A DNA stretch of 64,000 bases from DASXKD01 sp963762735 (GTDB taxonomy: Bacteria > Actinomycetota > Actinomycetes > Streptosporangiales > Streptosporangiaceae), in the NCBI GenBank assembly GCA_963762735.1, contig CAVXMG010000001.1, positions 62,001-126,000 on the forward strand, written 5' to 3'. The notes beneath the pieces are model-generated. The model was not told the DNA's origin. It saw only the letters and a program-made list of their open reading frames with translations, and did no database searches. The translations under genes and the position numbers were made by a program. Below, piece by piece: positions 15,819 through 24,970 of the stretch (positions are counted from its first letter, which is position 1; every line of letters begins with the position of its first letter).

Positions 15819-18181
15819 GCCGCTCCTCCGTTCCCCTGCGCATTCTGTATGGCCCGCCAGACCCGCTCCGGCGTGCACGGCATCGTGATGTCCCTGATGC
15901 CGAACGGACGGAGCGCGTCGACGATCGCGTTGACGACCGCGGGCGTGGACGCGATCGTGCCCGCCTCGCCGACGCCCTTCACGCCCAGGCGGTTGGCCGC
16001 CGGGGACTCGGTACGGTCGGTCACGTAGGACGGCAGGTCGGCCGCGGACGGCACCAGGTAGTCGGCCAGGGTGGTGGTGATCAGGTTGCCGTCGTCGTCG
16101 TAGACGGCCTCCTCGTACAGCGCCTGGGCGATGCCCTGGGCCAGCCCGCCGTGCACCTGGCCCTCGACGATCAGCGGGTTGACTACCTTGCCGATGTCGT
16201 CCACGGCCACGTACGAGCGGATCGTCACCATGCCGGTCTCGGTGTCCACCTCCACCGCGCACAGGTGGGTCCCGTGCGGGAAGGAGAAGTTGTCCGGGTC
16301 GTAGGTGGCGTCGGAGTCCAGGGAGGGCTCCATGCCGTCGGGCAGGTTGTGCGCCAAGAACGTGGCCAGCGCGATCTCCTGGATGGTGTGGCCCTTTTCC
16401 GGGTCTCCGCGCACCTGGAACCGGCCGGCGGTGAACTCGATGTCCGGCTCGGCGGCTTCCAGCATGTGCGCGGTGATCCGCTTGGCCTTCGCGATCACCT
16501 TGTCGCAGGCGCCGACCAGGGCCATGCCGCCCACGGTCAGGGAACGCGATCCGTAGGTGTCCATGCCCTTGGGCGAGACCTGGGTGTCACCGTGCAGCAC
16601 CCGGACGTCCTCGAACGGCACGCCGAGCTGCTCGGCCACGATCTGGCTCCACGCGGTCTCATGACCTTGGCCGTGCGCGCTGGACCCGGTGACCACCTCG
16701 ACCTTCCCGGTGGGCAGCATCCGGATCGATGCTTGCTCCCAGCCGCCCGCGCCGTAGGCCAGCGAGCCGAGCACCCGGGACGGGGCCAGCCCGCACATCT
16801 CGGTAAAGGTGGAGACCCCGATGCCGAGCCGGACCGGGTCGTCGTCCAGGTTCCGCTCGGTCTGCTCCTGCCGCAGCGCGTCGTAGCCGAATAGTTCCTT
16901 GGCCCGCGCCGTGGCGGCCTCGTAGTTGCCCGAGTCGTACTGCAGGGTGGCGATCGTCGTGTACGGGAACTCCTCGTGCTTGATCCAGTTCCGCTCCCGT
17001 ATCTCCAGCGGGTCCACGCCCAGTTCGGCCGCGAGCTCGTCCATGATCCGCTCGATCGCGTAGGTGGCCTCGGGCCGCCCGGCGCCGCGGTAGGCGTCGG
17101 TGGGCATCTTGGTGGTGAACACGCCGGTGCACTTGAACGAGTACGCGTCCATCTTGTAGATGGCCGGGTACATGAACGCGCCGAGCAACGGGACGCCGGG
17201 CGTGACCAGCATCAGGTAGGCGCCCATGTCGGCGAGCAGGTCCACGTCCAGGCCGCGCAGCCGGCCGTCGGAGTCGGCGGCGATCCGGATCCGCTGCCAC
17301 TGGTCCCGGCCGTGGTGCACGGTCATGTTGCCTTCGCTGCGGGACTCGGTCCACTTGACCGGCCGGCCCAGCCTGCGGCTGACCAGCAGCGAGAGCACCT
17401 CTTCCGCGGTGACCTGCAGCTTGGAGCCGAAGCCGCCGCCGACATCCGGGGCGATCACCCGGATGTTCTGCTCCGGGATCCCGGTCACCAGGGCCAGCAT
17501 GACCCGCAGGATGTGCGGGATCTGGGTAGCCGACCACAAGGTGAACTCCCCGGCTTCGCAGGTCGCCACCACCGCACGCGGCTCCATGGCGCTGGGGATC
17601 AGCCGCTGCTGGCGGTAGGTGCGCTCGATCACCACGGGCGCGTCACGGAACGCCGCGTCCATGTCGCCCTGGACGAAGGGCCAAACGAAGCTCTTGTTTC
17701 CCTCCGCGTGCACCTTCGGCGAGCCCTCGTCAAGTGCCGTCCGCATGTCGAGCACCGGGGGCAGCGGCTCGTAGCCGACGTCCACTACGGCCGCCGCGTC
17801 CGCCGCCGTGTACCGGTCCCTGGCCACCACGACCGCGACGGCCTCGCCGACATAGCGGACCTCCTCGGTGGCCATCGGCGGGTGCGCCGGGATGACGATG
17901 TCCTCGGTGACCGGCCAGGCACACGGCAGGCTGCCCTGCTCCTCGGCGAAGTCGGCGCCGGAGAAGGCGGCGATGACGCCGGGGATGGCCCGGGCCGCGG
18001 ACAGGTCGACCGAGGTGATCCGCGCGTGCGCCATCGGGCTGCGCACGAACGCCATGTGCAGCATGCCGGGCAGCACGATGTTGTCGGTCCAGTTCGTCTG
18101 GCCGGTGACCAGCCGGGCGTCCTCCTTGCGGAGACGGGCCCGGCCGAGCTCGGACTGGGGTGCCTGGGTATCCGCGGTCAT
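15815..18181 (-). CDS. coxL: Form II CO-dehydrogenase-like molybdopterin large subunit (CoxL family)
   Basis: This is the catalytic Mo-pterin (MCD) subunit of the xanthine-oxidase/CODH family, 788 residues. The active-site loop reads AYRGAGR, the signature of form II (putative) CODH rather than the AYxCSFR loop of true form I enzymes, so CO oxidation is not assured. Other motifs are the substrate/cofactor region GGGFGSKLQVTAEEVL, the SSAHGQGHETAWSQI block, and the C-terminal GVKGVGEAGTIASTPAVVNA with the catalytic glutamate in GEAG. The ATG at 18181 overlaps the coxS stop (ATGA). The order S-L-M-G differs from the M-S-L order common in form I operons. Confidence 0.92.
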   Translation of the reverse strand: MTADTQAPQSELGRARLRKEDARLVTGQTNWTDNIVLPGMLHMAFVRSPMAHARITSVDLSAARAIPGVIAAFSGADFAEEQGSLPCAWPVTEDIVIPAHPPMATEEVRYVGEAVAVVVARDRYTAADAAAVVDVGYEPLPPVLDMRTALDEGSPKVHAEGNKSFVWPFVQGDMDAAFRDAPVVIERTYRQQRLIPSAMEPRAVVATCEAGEFTLWSATQIPHILRVMLALVTGIPEQNIRVIAPDVGGGFGSKLQVTAEEVLSLLVSRRLGRPVKWTESRSEGNMTVHHGRDQWQRIRIAADSDGRLRGLDVDLLADMGAYLMLVTPGVPLLGAFMYPAIYKMDAYSFKCTGVFTTKMPTDAYRGAGRPEATYAIERIMDELAAELGVDPLEIRERNWIKHEEFPYTTIATLQYDSGNYEAATARAKELFGYDALRQEQTERNLDDDPVRLGIGVSTFTEMCGLAPSRVLGSLAYGAGGWEQASIRMLPTGKVEVVTGSSAHGQGHETAWSQIVAEQLGVPFEDVRVLHGDTQVSPKGMDTYGSRSLTVGGMALVGACDKVIAKAKRITAHMLEAAEPDIEFTAGRFQVRGDPEKGHTIQEIALATFLAHNLPDGMEPSLDSDATYDPDNFSFPHGTHLCAVEVDTETGMVTIRSYVAVDDIGKVVNPLIVEGQVHGGLAQGIAQALYEEAVYDDDGNLITTTLADYLVPSAADLPSYVTDRTESPAANRLGVKGVGEAGTIASTPAVVNAIVDALRPFGIRDITMPCTPERVWRAIQNAQGNGGAA

Positions 18182-18645
18182 GAGCTGGCTCCCGACTCCG
18201 CCGCGCGCCGGACGGCGCGGACGATGTTCTCGTATCCGGTGCACCGGCACAGGTTGCCCTCGAGCCCTTCCCGGATCTCCTGGTCGCTGGGGTGCGGGTT
18301 GTCACGCAGCAGGTCGGCCGCGGCCATGATCATCCCCGGCGTGCAGTAGCCGCACTGGAGCGCGTGCTCGGCATGGAACGCCTGCTGCAGCGGGTGCCAC
18401 TGCCCGTTCGAGATGCCCTCGATCGTGGTGATTTCCGCCCCGTCGGCCTGTACCGCGAGGACAGAGCAGCTCTTGACCGATACGCCGTTCATGTGGACCG
18501 TGCATGCGCCGCAGTTGGATGTGTCGCACCCGACGGGCGTACCGGTCTTGCCGACGCGCTCCCGCAGGTAGTGCACCAACAGCAGGCGGGGTTCCACGTC
18601 ATCGGCGTAGGTGACCCCGTCGACCGTGACGGATATGTTCGCCAT
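18178..18645 (-). CDS. coxS: Molybdenum hydroxylase [2Fe-2S] small subunit (CoxS)
   Basis: This is the electron-transfer subunit of the same hydroxylase, 155 residues. The N-terminal plant-type ferredoxin cluster ligands are in GCDTSNCGACTVHMNG plus a preceding-loop cysteine set. The C-terminal four-helix domain has the second cluster ligands CGYCTPGMIM and NLCRCTGYENIV. The ATG at 18645 is preceded by GGAGGAG at good distance. A longer in-frame start at 18714 is unlikely because it lacks homology. It is the first gene of the coxSLMG operon. Confidence 0.93.
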   Translation of the reverse strand: MANISVTVDGVTYADDVEPRLLLVHYLRERVGKTGTPVGCDTSNCGACTVHMNGVSVKSCSVLAVQADGAEITTIEGISNGQWHPLQQAFHAEHALQCGYCTPGMIMAAADLLRDNPHPSDQEIREGLEGNLCRCTGYENIVRAVRRAAESGASS

Positions 18646-18768
18646 TAAACGGACTCCTCCCGGGGCGCTAGTTGCGCCACAGGCCCAACCTAGGCCCGCC
18701 GGGGGCAGCCGCACCAGACCCCTCTTGCGCGGCGGTGACCTGCCCCGATCCCGGTCTGTCCGGTCGGC

Positions 18769-19737
18769 TCAGCCGAACCGGCCGTTGACGTAGTCGGCCG
18801 TACGGGGGTCCTTGGGCGAGCCGAACACCTCCTCGGTCGGCCCCGCCTCCACGATGTACCCCGGCGTGTCCTCCGCCGCGAGGAAGAACGCGCACTTGCG
18901 CGACACCCGCTGCGCCTGCTGCATGTTGTGGGTGACGATCACGATCGTCACCTGGTTCTCCAGCTCGGCGATGGTCTCCTCGATCCGGTTGGTGGAGGTC
19001 GGGTCGAGCGCCGAGCACGGCTCGTCCATGAGCAGGACATCGGGCGAGACGGCCAGGGCGCGGGCGATGCACAGCCGCTGCTGCTGGCCGCCGGACAAGC
19101 CGCCGCCCGGGGCCCGCAGCCGGCGGCGGACCTCGTTCCACAGCCCGGCCCGCCGCAGGCTTACCTCGACGAGCGCGTCCTTGTTGGCCACCTTGATCCC
19201 GGCCAGTTTCAGGCCGCTGGCCACGTTGTCGTAGATGGACATGGCCGGGAACGGGTTGGGCTTCTGGAACACCATGCCGATCTTCCGCCGCACGTCGGAG
19301 GGGCGGGTGCCGGGGTTGTAGATGTCGTCGCTGCCGAGCAGCACCTCGCCGCCCAGGCTCGCCCCGGTCACCATCTCGTGCATGCGGTTGAGGATGCGCA
19401 GGAACGTGGACTTGCCGCAGCCGGACGGCCCGATGAGCGCGGTGACGGTGCCCGGTTCCATGGTGAGCGAGACCCGCTCAAGCACCTTGTGGTTGCCGAA
19501 CCACGCCGAGATGTTCCGTGCCTCCAGGCCGATCAGGCGCTTCGGCGCGAACAGGGGGTCACCCGGGCGGCCGTATTCGAGCACGGCCGTGTCCGTGGCC
19601 CTGGGCGTCATGATGCTCAGCCCTTCGCCGGCTCCGTTGCCGTCGCTGGCCGCGGCACCGGCCTGGTCGGCGGGCGGGTACCCAGGTGGCTCGTACAACG
19701 TGTCGTCTCCCGTGCTCTGCGCTGGGACATCGGTCAT
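18769..19737 (-). CDS. pstB: Phosphate ABC transporter ATP-binding protein
   Basis: This is the ATPase of the Pst phosphate importer. It has Walker A GPSGCGKST, the PstB-specific RILNRMHEM, GMVFQKPNPFPAMSIYDNV, signature LSGGQQQR and Walker B VLLMDEPCSALDP. PstB is usually about 260 residues. This one has a 60-70 residue N-terminal extension of low complexity before LEARNISAWFG. I choose the ATG at 19737, which has a GGGGGA site; an ATG at 19611 would remove most of the extension. It ends the minus-strand pst cluster, separated from pstC and pstA by two binding-protein genes and a sortase-like gene. Confidence 0.9.
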   Translation of the reverse strand: MTDVPAQSTGDDTLYEPPGYPPADQAGAAASDGNGAGEGLSIMTPRATDTAVLEYGRPGDPLFAPKRLIGLEARNISAWFGNHKVLERVSLTMEPGTVTALIGPSGCGKSTFLRILNRMHEMVTGASLGGEVLLGSDDIYNPGTRPSDVRRKIGMVFQKPNPFPAMSIYDNVASGLKLAGIKVANKDALVEVSLRRAGLWNEVRRRLRAPGGGLSGGQQQRLCIARALAVSPDVLLMDEPCSALDPTSTNRIEETIAELENQVTIVIVTHNMQQAQRVSRKCAFFLAAEDTPGYIVEAGPTEEVFGSPKDPRTADYVNGRFG

Positions 19738-19791
19738 CGGTCGGTTCCGTTCCCCCGTATCGTGGCCCTGCTCCGGCATCCGCGTCATCGC

Positions 19792-20741
19792 CTAGTAGAG
19801 GTTCGGCAGCAGGGCCGCCAGGCTCTGGTAGAGGCACCACAACACCGCTATCGCCAGCGGCACCCCGGCCAGGTAGGCCGCCCACAGGTTCCAGCGCAGC
19901 GCGCCGTACGTGCCCAGGGCGGACACCGCGGCCAGCGCGATACCCCAGATGAACGTGAGCACCAGCGCCCCGTCGTCGCCGGCCAGGGCCAGTTCCGGCG
20001 CGTTGAGCACGCGCACGACCGGTGGCCCGGGCCTGGTGACCGAGATCAGCCTGGCGTCGATCTCGATGTAGTAGCTCGGCACGACCGGCGAGGCGGCCGT
20101 GACCAGCAGCAGCCGGTTCGGCGCCGGGTCCACGATGCGCACCGCCTGGCTGCTGCCCACCGCGGCGACCCGGTAGACGGACCTGCCCTGGCCGGTGACG
20201 GTCACGATGACGTCGCCGGGGCGCAGCTCGCCGAGCCGGGCGAACGGGGCGCCGAACGTGGCGCGGCGGCCGAAGATCTCGCTGACCCCTGCCTGCCCGG
20301 GCATGGGGGTAACCCGCAGGTGGCCAGGACCGAGCATCGTGTTCTCCGGGCTGGTCCCCTGCACGACCACCATGTCGCGGATCCCGATGGCGGGGATGTC
20401 AAGCACCGCCACCGGCGAGCCGGGTGCGGTGGGGCCGAGCGGCGCGAGCTGGTTGGCCAGCTCGTCCTGCAGCCTGGTGTAGAGGAGCGCCTGGGAGCGT
20501 GCCTCCTGCACGCCGGACAGGAAGTACAGGTACCCGGCGAGACCAAGCACGAGGACGGCAAGCAGCAGCAGTCCGACGCCGACCCCCTGCAGGATCGGCC
20601 GCTCCGGGGCGTGGGGCGGGCGGGGCGGGGCTGGTGCCGGGGGAGCGCTCGGGGCGGGGCCGGGGGCGGCGGCCGGCTCGCCGCTGGCCCCGGCGGCGGG
20701 TCCTGGAGCGGTCCTGGGGCGGCCAGGACGGTGTCAGCCAC
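19792..20741 (-). CDS. Sortase-fold membrane protein lacking catalytic His, Cys and Arg (start region frame-disrupted)
   Basis: A Pro-rich N-terminus leads into a transmembrane helix (GLLLLAVLVLGLAGYLYFL), a sortase-like domain, and two or three C-terminal hydrophobic segments (ALVLTFIWGIALAAVSAL, YLAGVPLAIAVLWCLYQS). The domain has the class D/E sortase layout: VLDIPAIGIRDMVVVQGT, then GRRATFGAPFARLGELRPGD, then RLLLVTAASP. However, the GHR motif has become GRR and the TLxTC motif has become LVTAA, so catalytic His and Cys are absent, and the following Arg is not evident. Cleavage activity is therefore unlikely. The most plausible start is the GTG at 20741, overlapping the upstream PstS-like stop, with one indel in the Pro-rich stretch before about 20650; a GTG at 20550 would start inside the helix. 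Confidence 0.7.
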
Positions 20742-22318
20742 GTGCCTGCCCACGCCGCCGGCGGAGCCAGGCCGCCAGGCCCGGCGGCAGGGCGACCGCC
20801 AGCACGATGCCGAACGCGGTGAGCGCGCCGAGCGCGGCCTGGTTGGAATGGTCCCCGGCCAGGTTCACCACCACCCCCGTCACCGGTCCGGTGGCGCTTG
20901 TGGTGGTCCCCGTCCCGGTGCTCCCCGATGTGGTCCCCGTGCCCGCGCCCGCGCTGGCCGAGGAGCTCGCCTTCGGCCCGCCCGAGCTGGAGCTCGCGCC
21001 GGTGGCCACGGCCTTGCCGTTCTTCACCACGCAGTTCAGCGGCGCGCCCAGCTTCTGGCACGGCGACGGGAACGGGGCGGTCTTCAGCAGGATGTTCTGC
21101 CCGTTCTGCATGGTCGGGTTGTTGCAGTTGCCGAGCTGGCTGACCGACGGGACGTGTACGTGCCCGGGGATCTTGGCGTTCTGGATCAGCCCGCCCTGGA
21201 CCAGGTTCTCCGGCAGCGGCGAGTAGCCGAGCTGTTTCATCGGTTGCTGGCCGGCGCACAGGATGTAGTTGACCCAGGTACTGAGCGTCGCGCCCTTCGC
21301 GTTGCTGAAGTTGGTGGGCTCATTGGTGCCTGACCGCGGCACGATCAGGTAGCTGTAGCTGGAGATCGGGTAGTTCCGCGGATCGGTGAACCGATACAGC
21401 GCGCTGAGGTTCTGCTGCAGGTAGTTCGGGCTGCTCTTGTGGTTGTTGATCACGGCCTTGGTGAGCGCCACCGCCACGTTCGACGCGGTCGGGCCGACGA
21501 AGTAGCCGGCCGGGTTGAGCACCTGCACCACCGGAAAGTGCGCGTTGAGCGCGTACGCGTACTCGTCGTAGCCGATGGAGCCGTTGCCGAAGCTGGAGGT
21601 GATGTAGGTGATGACGTTGTTGGAGCCGTTCTCCGCCTTGGCGGCTGCCGAACTGCGGGTAGAACTCGGTGTTCCCGCACGGCGGCGAGATCCCCGGGTG
21701 GACCTGGTCGCAGAATCTGTTCCACTCCGACGGGTACAGGCTGGACAGCCACAGCGTGAAGAAGTACGTGGCGCCGGAGCCGTCGGACCGGACGACCGGC
21801 GTGATCGGCAGGTTCGGCAACTGGGCGCCGTAGATATGGGTGATCCGCTTGTCGTCCCAGTTCTTGATCTGCCCGGTGAAGATTTCGAAGATCGTCTTCG
21901 GGTCCAGCCGCAGGTTCCTGATCAGCTTGTTGCCCACCTGGATGTGATAGATGAAAGCGGTGCCCCCCGCGGTGTCCGGGACGTAGGAGTACCCCTGGGA
22001 CGGGTGCTCGGCTCCGGTGCCGCCCAGCTTGTCCTGGCCGTTGCGGAACGGCGGGTCCGAGCCGGCGAAGTCGTCCTGGTTGGCCATGTAGTCGCCGCGC
22101 CCGGCCGCCGAGCCGTCCGGGTTGTAGTTGACCACAATGCCGTTGGACCGGACGCTCTGGGACCACAGGTCGATCGCGACCGACGCCCAGGAGGAGCCGG
22201 ACCCGCTGATGGACACGAAGCTGCTGGCCCCGGCCGGCATGGGCACCATGCTCGCCAGCAGGACGGCCGTCCCGGCGCCGAGCAGGGCCGCTGCGCGTGC
22301 CCGCCACTTGGGCGTCAT
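20734..22318 (-). CDS. pstS: PstS-like phosphate-binding protein with C-terminal membrane anchor (one frameshift)
   Basis: This is a secreted solute-binding protein of the PstS/PBP-like family. A Sec signal peptide (residues 1-31, ending PMPAGASS) precedes the binding domain, with SGSGSSWASVAIDLW, YNPDGSAAGRGDYM and RSDGSGATYFFTLWL as the phosphate-loop regions. A one-base insertion near 21648 shifts the frame. The correct frame resumes with KAENGSNNVITYITSSFGNG and continues to a Ser/Thr/Gly-rich stalk, a hydrophobic helix (AALGALTAFGIVLAVALPPG) and a basic tail RRRRGQ, which suggests surface anchoring. There is no LPxTG motif. The start at 22318 overlaps the preceding stop by 4 nt. Total length is about 528 residues, longer than soluble PstS. 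Confidence 0.8.
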
Positions 22319-24679
22319 GACTTCCTCCTCAATCCGAAGCGGAGTCGTGCCTTACGGCTCCACGCGGCGCCGTCCCGGCGCAGCCGGCGCAGCCTGGCGG
22401 CGGCCTCGGCGGGGTCGGCGCCGACCAGCGAGGACGAGCCGGCCAGGGCCGCGAGCCCGCCGAGGATCAGCAGCGCGGGCAGGGCGTACCTGGTGATGGT
22501 GGCCGGCGACACGTGCGCCAGCGGCACCATGCTGATCGGCGGCCCCCCGTCCCCCGGGTTGACCCCCGGCAGCGACACAGAGCCGCCCGGGCTGGTCGAG
22601 GGCGACGGGGTCGGGGACGACGAGCCGGAGCCGGTCCCTGGATTGGTTGTGCCGCCGCCGGGCGTGTGGGTGGCACCGGTCTGGTTCAGCACCGCGGTGG
22701 CATCCTTGCGCGTCTTGGCGGCCAGGCTGGCCGGCAGCGGCAGGTAACCCGGCGGAAGCTGCCCGGGCTGCACGCCCTCTTTCTGGCCTGCCCCGGCGGC
22801 GTAGTCGAGGAACTGGCGATCGCCGCCGCCTGCTTGTGCTTGGTGCCGCTGGTGGGCACCATCGCGTAGATCACCATGGTCAGCGGGTAGGCCGCCTTGT
22901 TCTTGCTGGCCAGGTCACCTGCTGGGTGCCGCTGCCGTTGCCGCTCATGTGCTTCAGCGCGGCGGCCATCGCGGAATTGGTCGGCGTCACATACTCGCCG
23001 GCGGTGTTGGGGATCTCGGCGACCGGGAAGCGGAACGCGGCGGCGTCTGCCTGGTCCAGGATGGCGAACAAGGCCCGCTGTCCCGGGGGCTGGATCGGGT
23101 CCTTGGGGAAGTTGCCGGTCTGGTCCTTCTCCCAGCTCGTCCCCGGCTCCCAGTTCTCGACCTGGTAGCCTGGCGACCAGGCTGAGCGGGAACAGCGGGC
23201 TGTACCGGTGCTCGATGACCGGGTAGGAGTCCTGCGCGGCGAAGGCGTTGGTCGGGTACAGCGGGGGCGTGCCGTTGCGGTCATGTAGTCGGTGTTGAGG
23301 TGCATGCCCCAGGGGTCGAACTGACCGGCCAGGAACGAGGCGGCGTCGGCGTTGGCGGCGATCCAGCGGGTCACGGTCCAGGTCATGTCGCTCTGCCCGG
23401 ACTCGACGGTGGGCACCTGGAACGCCGCGCCGAGGCCGGACACCGGCTGCACGTTCTGGTTGAGCTGCTGGAACTCGGGGTCGGCGAACAGCGTCTGCGG
23501 GTTGCCGTCCACGGCGTTGTCACAGCCGATGCCGACCGGCGGCGGCTGGGCGCCGCACGGCACGCCCTCGTTCTGGAAGTCGTAGGACTGGGTGAGCAGC
23601 TTGACGAGGAGCCGCTGGTCCAGCTTGAGGGTGGTGACCGGCAGCCCGGTGGTGGGGTCGTCCACCCAGTACGCGATGGACACCGCGGACACCGCCACCG
23701 GGGCATAGAGGTAGTGCCGTTGCGTGACAATCTGCTGTGCGCTGGCGGGCTCGGTGGTGAGCGCCACGTCGGCGGCCCCGCTGGCCACCTCCTGCACCGC
23801 GAGCGGCTCGGCGACCTCCGGGTTGTACTGGATGCTCAGCCCCCGTGACCCGAGGCACAGGTGCGCCACCCAGGAGGCCATGGCCCGGTCCAGCATCGGC
23901 GAGCCCGCGGCGGAGAACGCGGTGTGCTTGAACTTGCAGACGCTCGGGGTGGGGGCGAAGCTCAGCGGTATCACGATCCGGTCGGCCCAGGAGCAGGTGT
24001 TGAAGGTCGCGCTGAAGGCTAGCTGGCCGATCGCGAAGACGTTGTCCTGCGAGTGGTCCGCGCAGTTGGGCGGGTTGGCCAGCACTTCGCCGCCCTGGGC
24101 CGGCACGACCACCAGCGAGCAGGCGTGCTTCTGGTCGCAGCCGAGGAACTGGATCTCCGCCACCGTGTCGATCTCGATGTCGGCCTGGCCGGTGCCCGCC
24201 GGCGTCGTGAGCGCGTACGCGGTGTTCATCGGGCCATCCGGGCCGCTGCCACCGGTGACGCCGCCGTTGGTGGCGCCGTAGCAGTCCGCCGAGCTGGCCG
24301 GGTTCGTGCCCACGCATTCGGCGATCATGACCGGGTAGAAGGTGGAACTCGGGCCGTACGGCGCGTTGAGGCTCGGCGTGAAGTTGGCCCAGGACACCTG
24401 CACCATCTGGTTCACCAGGCTGCTGGTCTGGTCCACCGTGACGCAGCTCGCGGCCGGCAGCGGCTTGCCGGTGGACGGATCCCACAGGTTCTGGCCGGTG
24501 ACGGTGGTCCCGGAACCGGTGCAGCCGGACGCCGCGGCCACGGGGGCGGCCGCGCTGGCCACGGCCTGGCCGGGATGCGCCAGGCCGGGCAGCATCAGCA
24601 GCCCGCCGATAAGCGACACCAGGCCAGCCAGGGCGAGCACCCGGCGGGGCCGGAAGGCCGGAAGGGACGGGCTACGCAT
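22315..24679 (-). CDS. Large PstS-like secreted binding protein with C-terminal membrane anchor (several frameshifts)
   Basis: The start at 24679 (MRSPSLPAF; GGAG upstream) gives a signal peptide with a long hydrophobic core (VLALAGLVSLIGGLLMLPG). A cysteine-rich extracellular region follows (SGCTGSGTTVTG, AECVGTNPASSADCYG), then a PBP-like domain near codons 300-500 (QYNPEVAEPLAVQEVASGAA). The frame is broken near 23275 and 23180 (a compensating pair), near 22920, and near 22800. Each time the protein-like sequence continues in another frame, for example MVIYAMVPTSGTKHKQAAA and then GQLPPGYLPLPASLAAKTRK. The C-terminus has a Pro/Ser/Thr stalk, one transmembrane helix (YALPALLILGGLAALAG) and a basic tail. 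About 785 residues if repaired. Phosphate or phosphoester binding is inferred from position only. Confidence 0.65.
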
Positions 24680-24719
24680 GCGCGCTCCAGAAAAGATCAT
24701 GCAAATACGGATTGGCCGC

Positions 24720-24960
24720 AGGCCACCGGGGAGTCGCTTCCCCGGGCCAGCAGGGCCGTAGGCCATTCGGGGGTTCCGGGGGTCGTCCCCCGGGCCAGCG
24801 GGGCCGCGGCCTGGTGACGGAGGAACCGGGCCGTAGGCCATTCGGGGGTTCCGGGGGTCGTCCCCCGGGCCAGCGGGGCCGCGGCCTGGTGACGGAGGAA
24901 CCGGGCCGTAGGCCATTCGGGGGTTCCGGGGGTCGTCCCCCGGGCCAGCAGGGCCGGCCG
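24720..24960. repeat. Three 75-bp tandem repeats with palindromic core
   Basis: Three copies with a period of exactly 75 bp (cores at 24753, 24828 and 24903) lie between the pstA stop and the start of the large PstS-like gene. Each contains GGGGGTTCCGGGGGTCGTCC followed by CCCGGGCCAG, able to form a C5/G5 hairpin. The period is again a multiple of three, and all minus-strand frames stay open through it. The core resembles the 81-bp repeats at 9.4-9.6 kb. Confidence 0.85.
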
Positions 24961-24970
24961 GGTCCCGCGG

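Noticed and set aside
18928..21333. 801-codon plus-strand ORF opposite pstB and the sortase-like gene
   Set aside because: Typical high-GC antisense shadow: biased toward Arg, Gly, Pro and His, no domain, and overlapping well-supported genes.
24679..24916. N-terminal extension of the large PstS-like protein through the 75-bp repeats
   Set aside because: The repeats stay open in every minus-strand frame by composition. A normal start with Shine-Dalgarno and signal peptide lies at 24679.
24720..24960. CRISPR array
   Set aside because: Units repeat over their full 75 bp with no unique spacers, no cas genes are near, and the core is a GC hairpin; these are tandem repeats.
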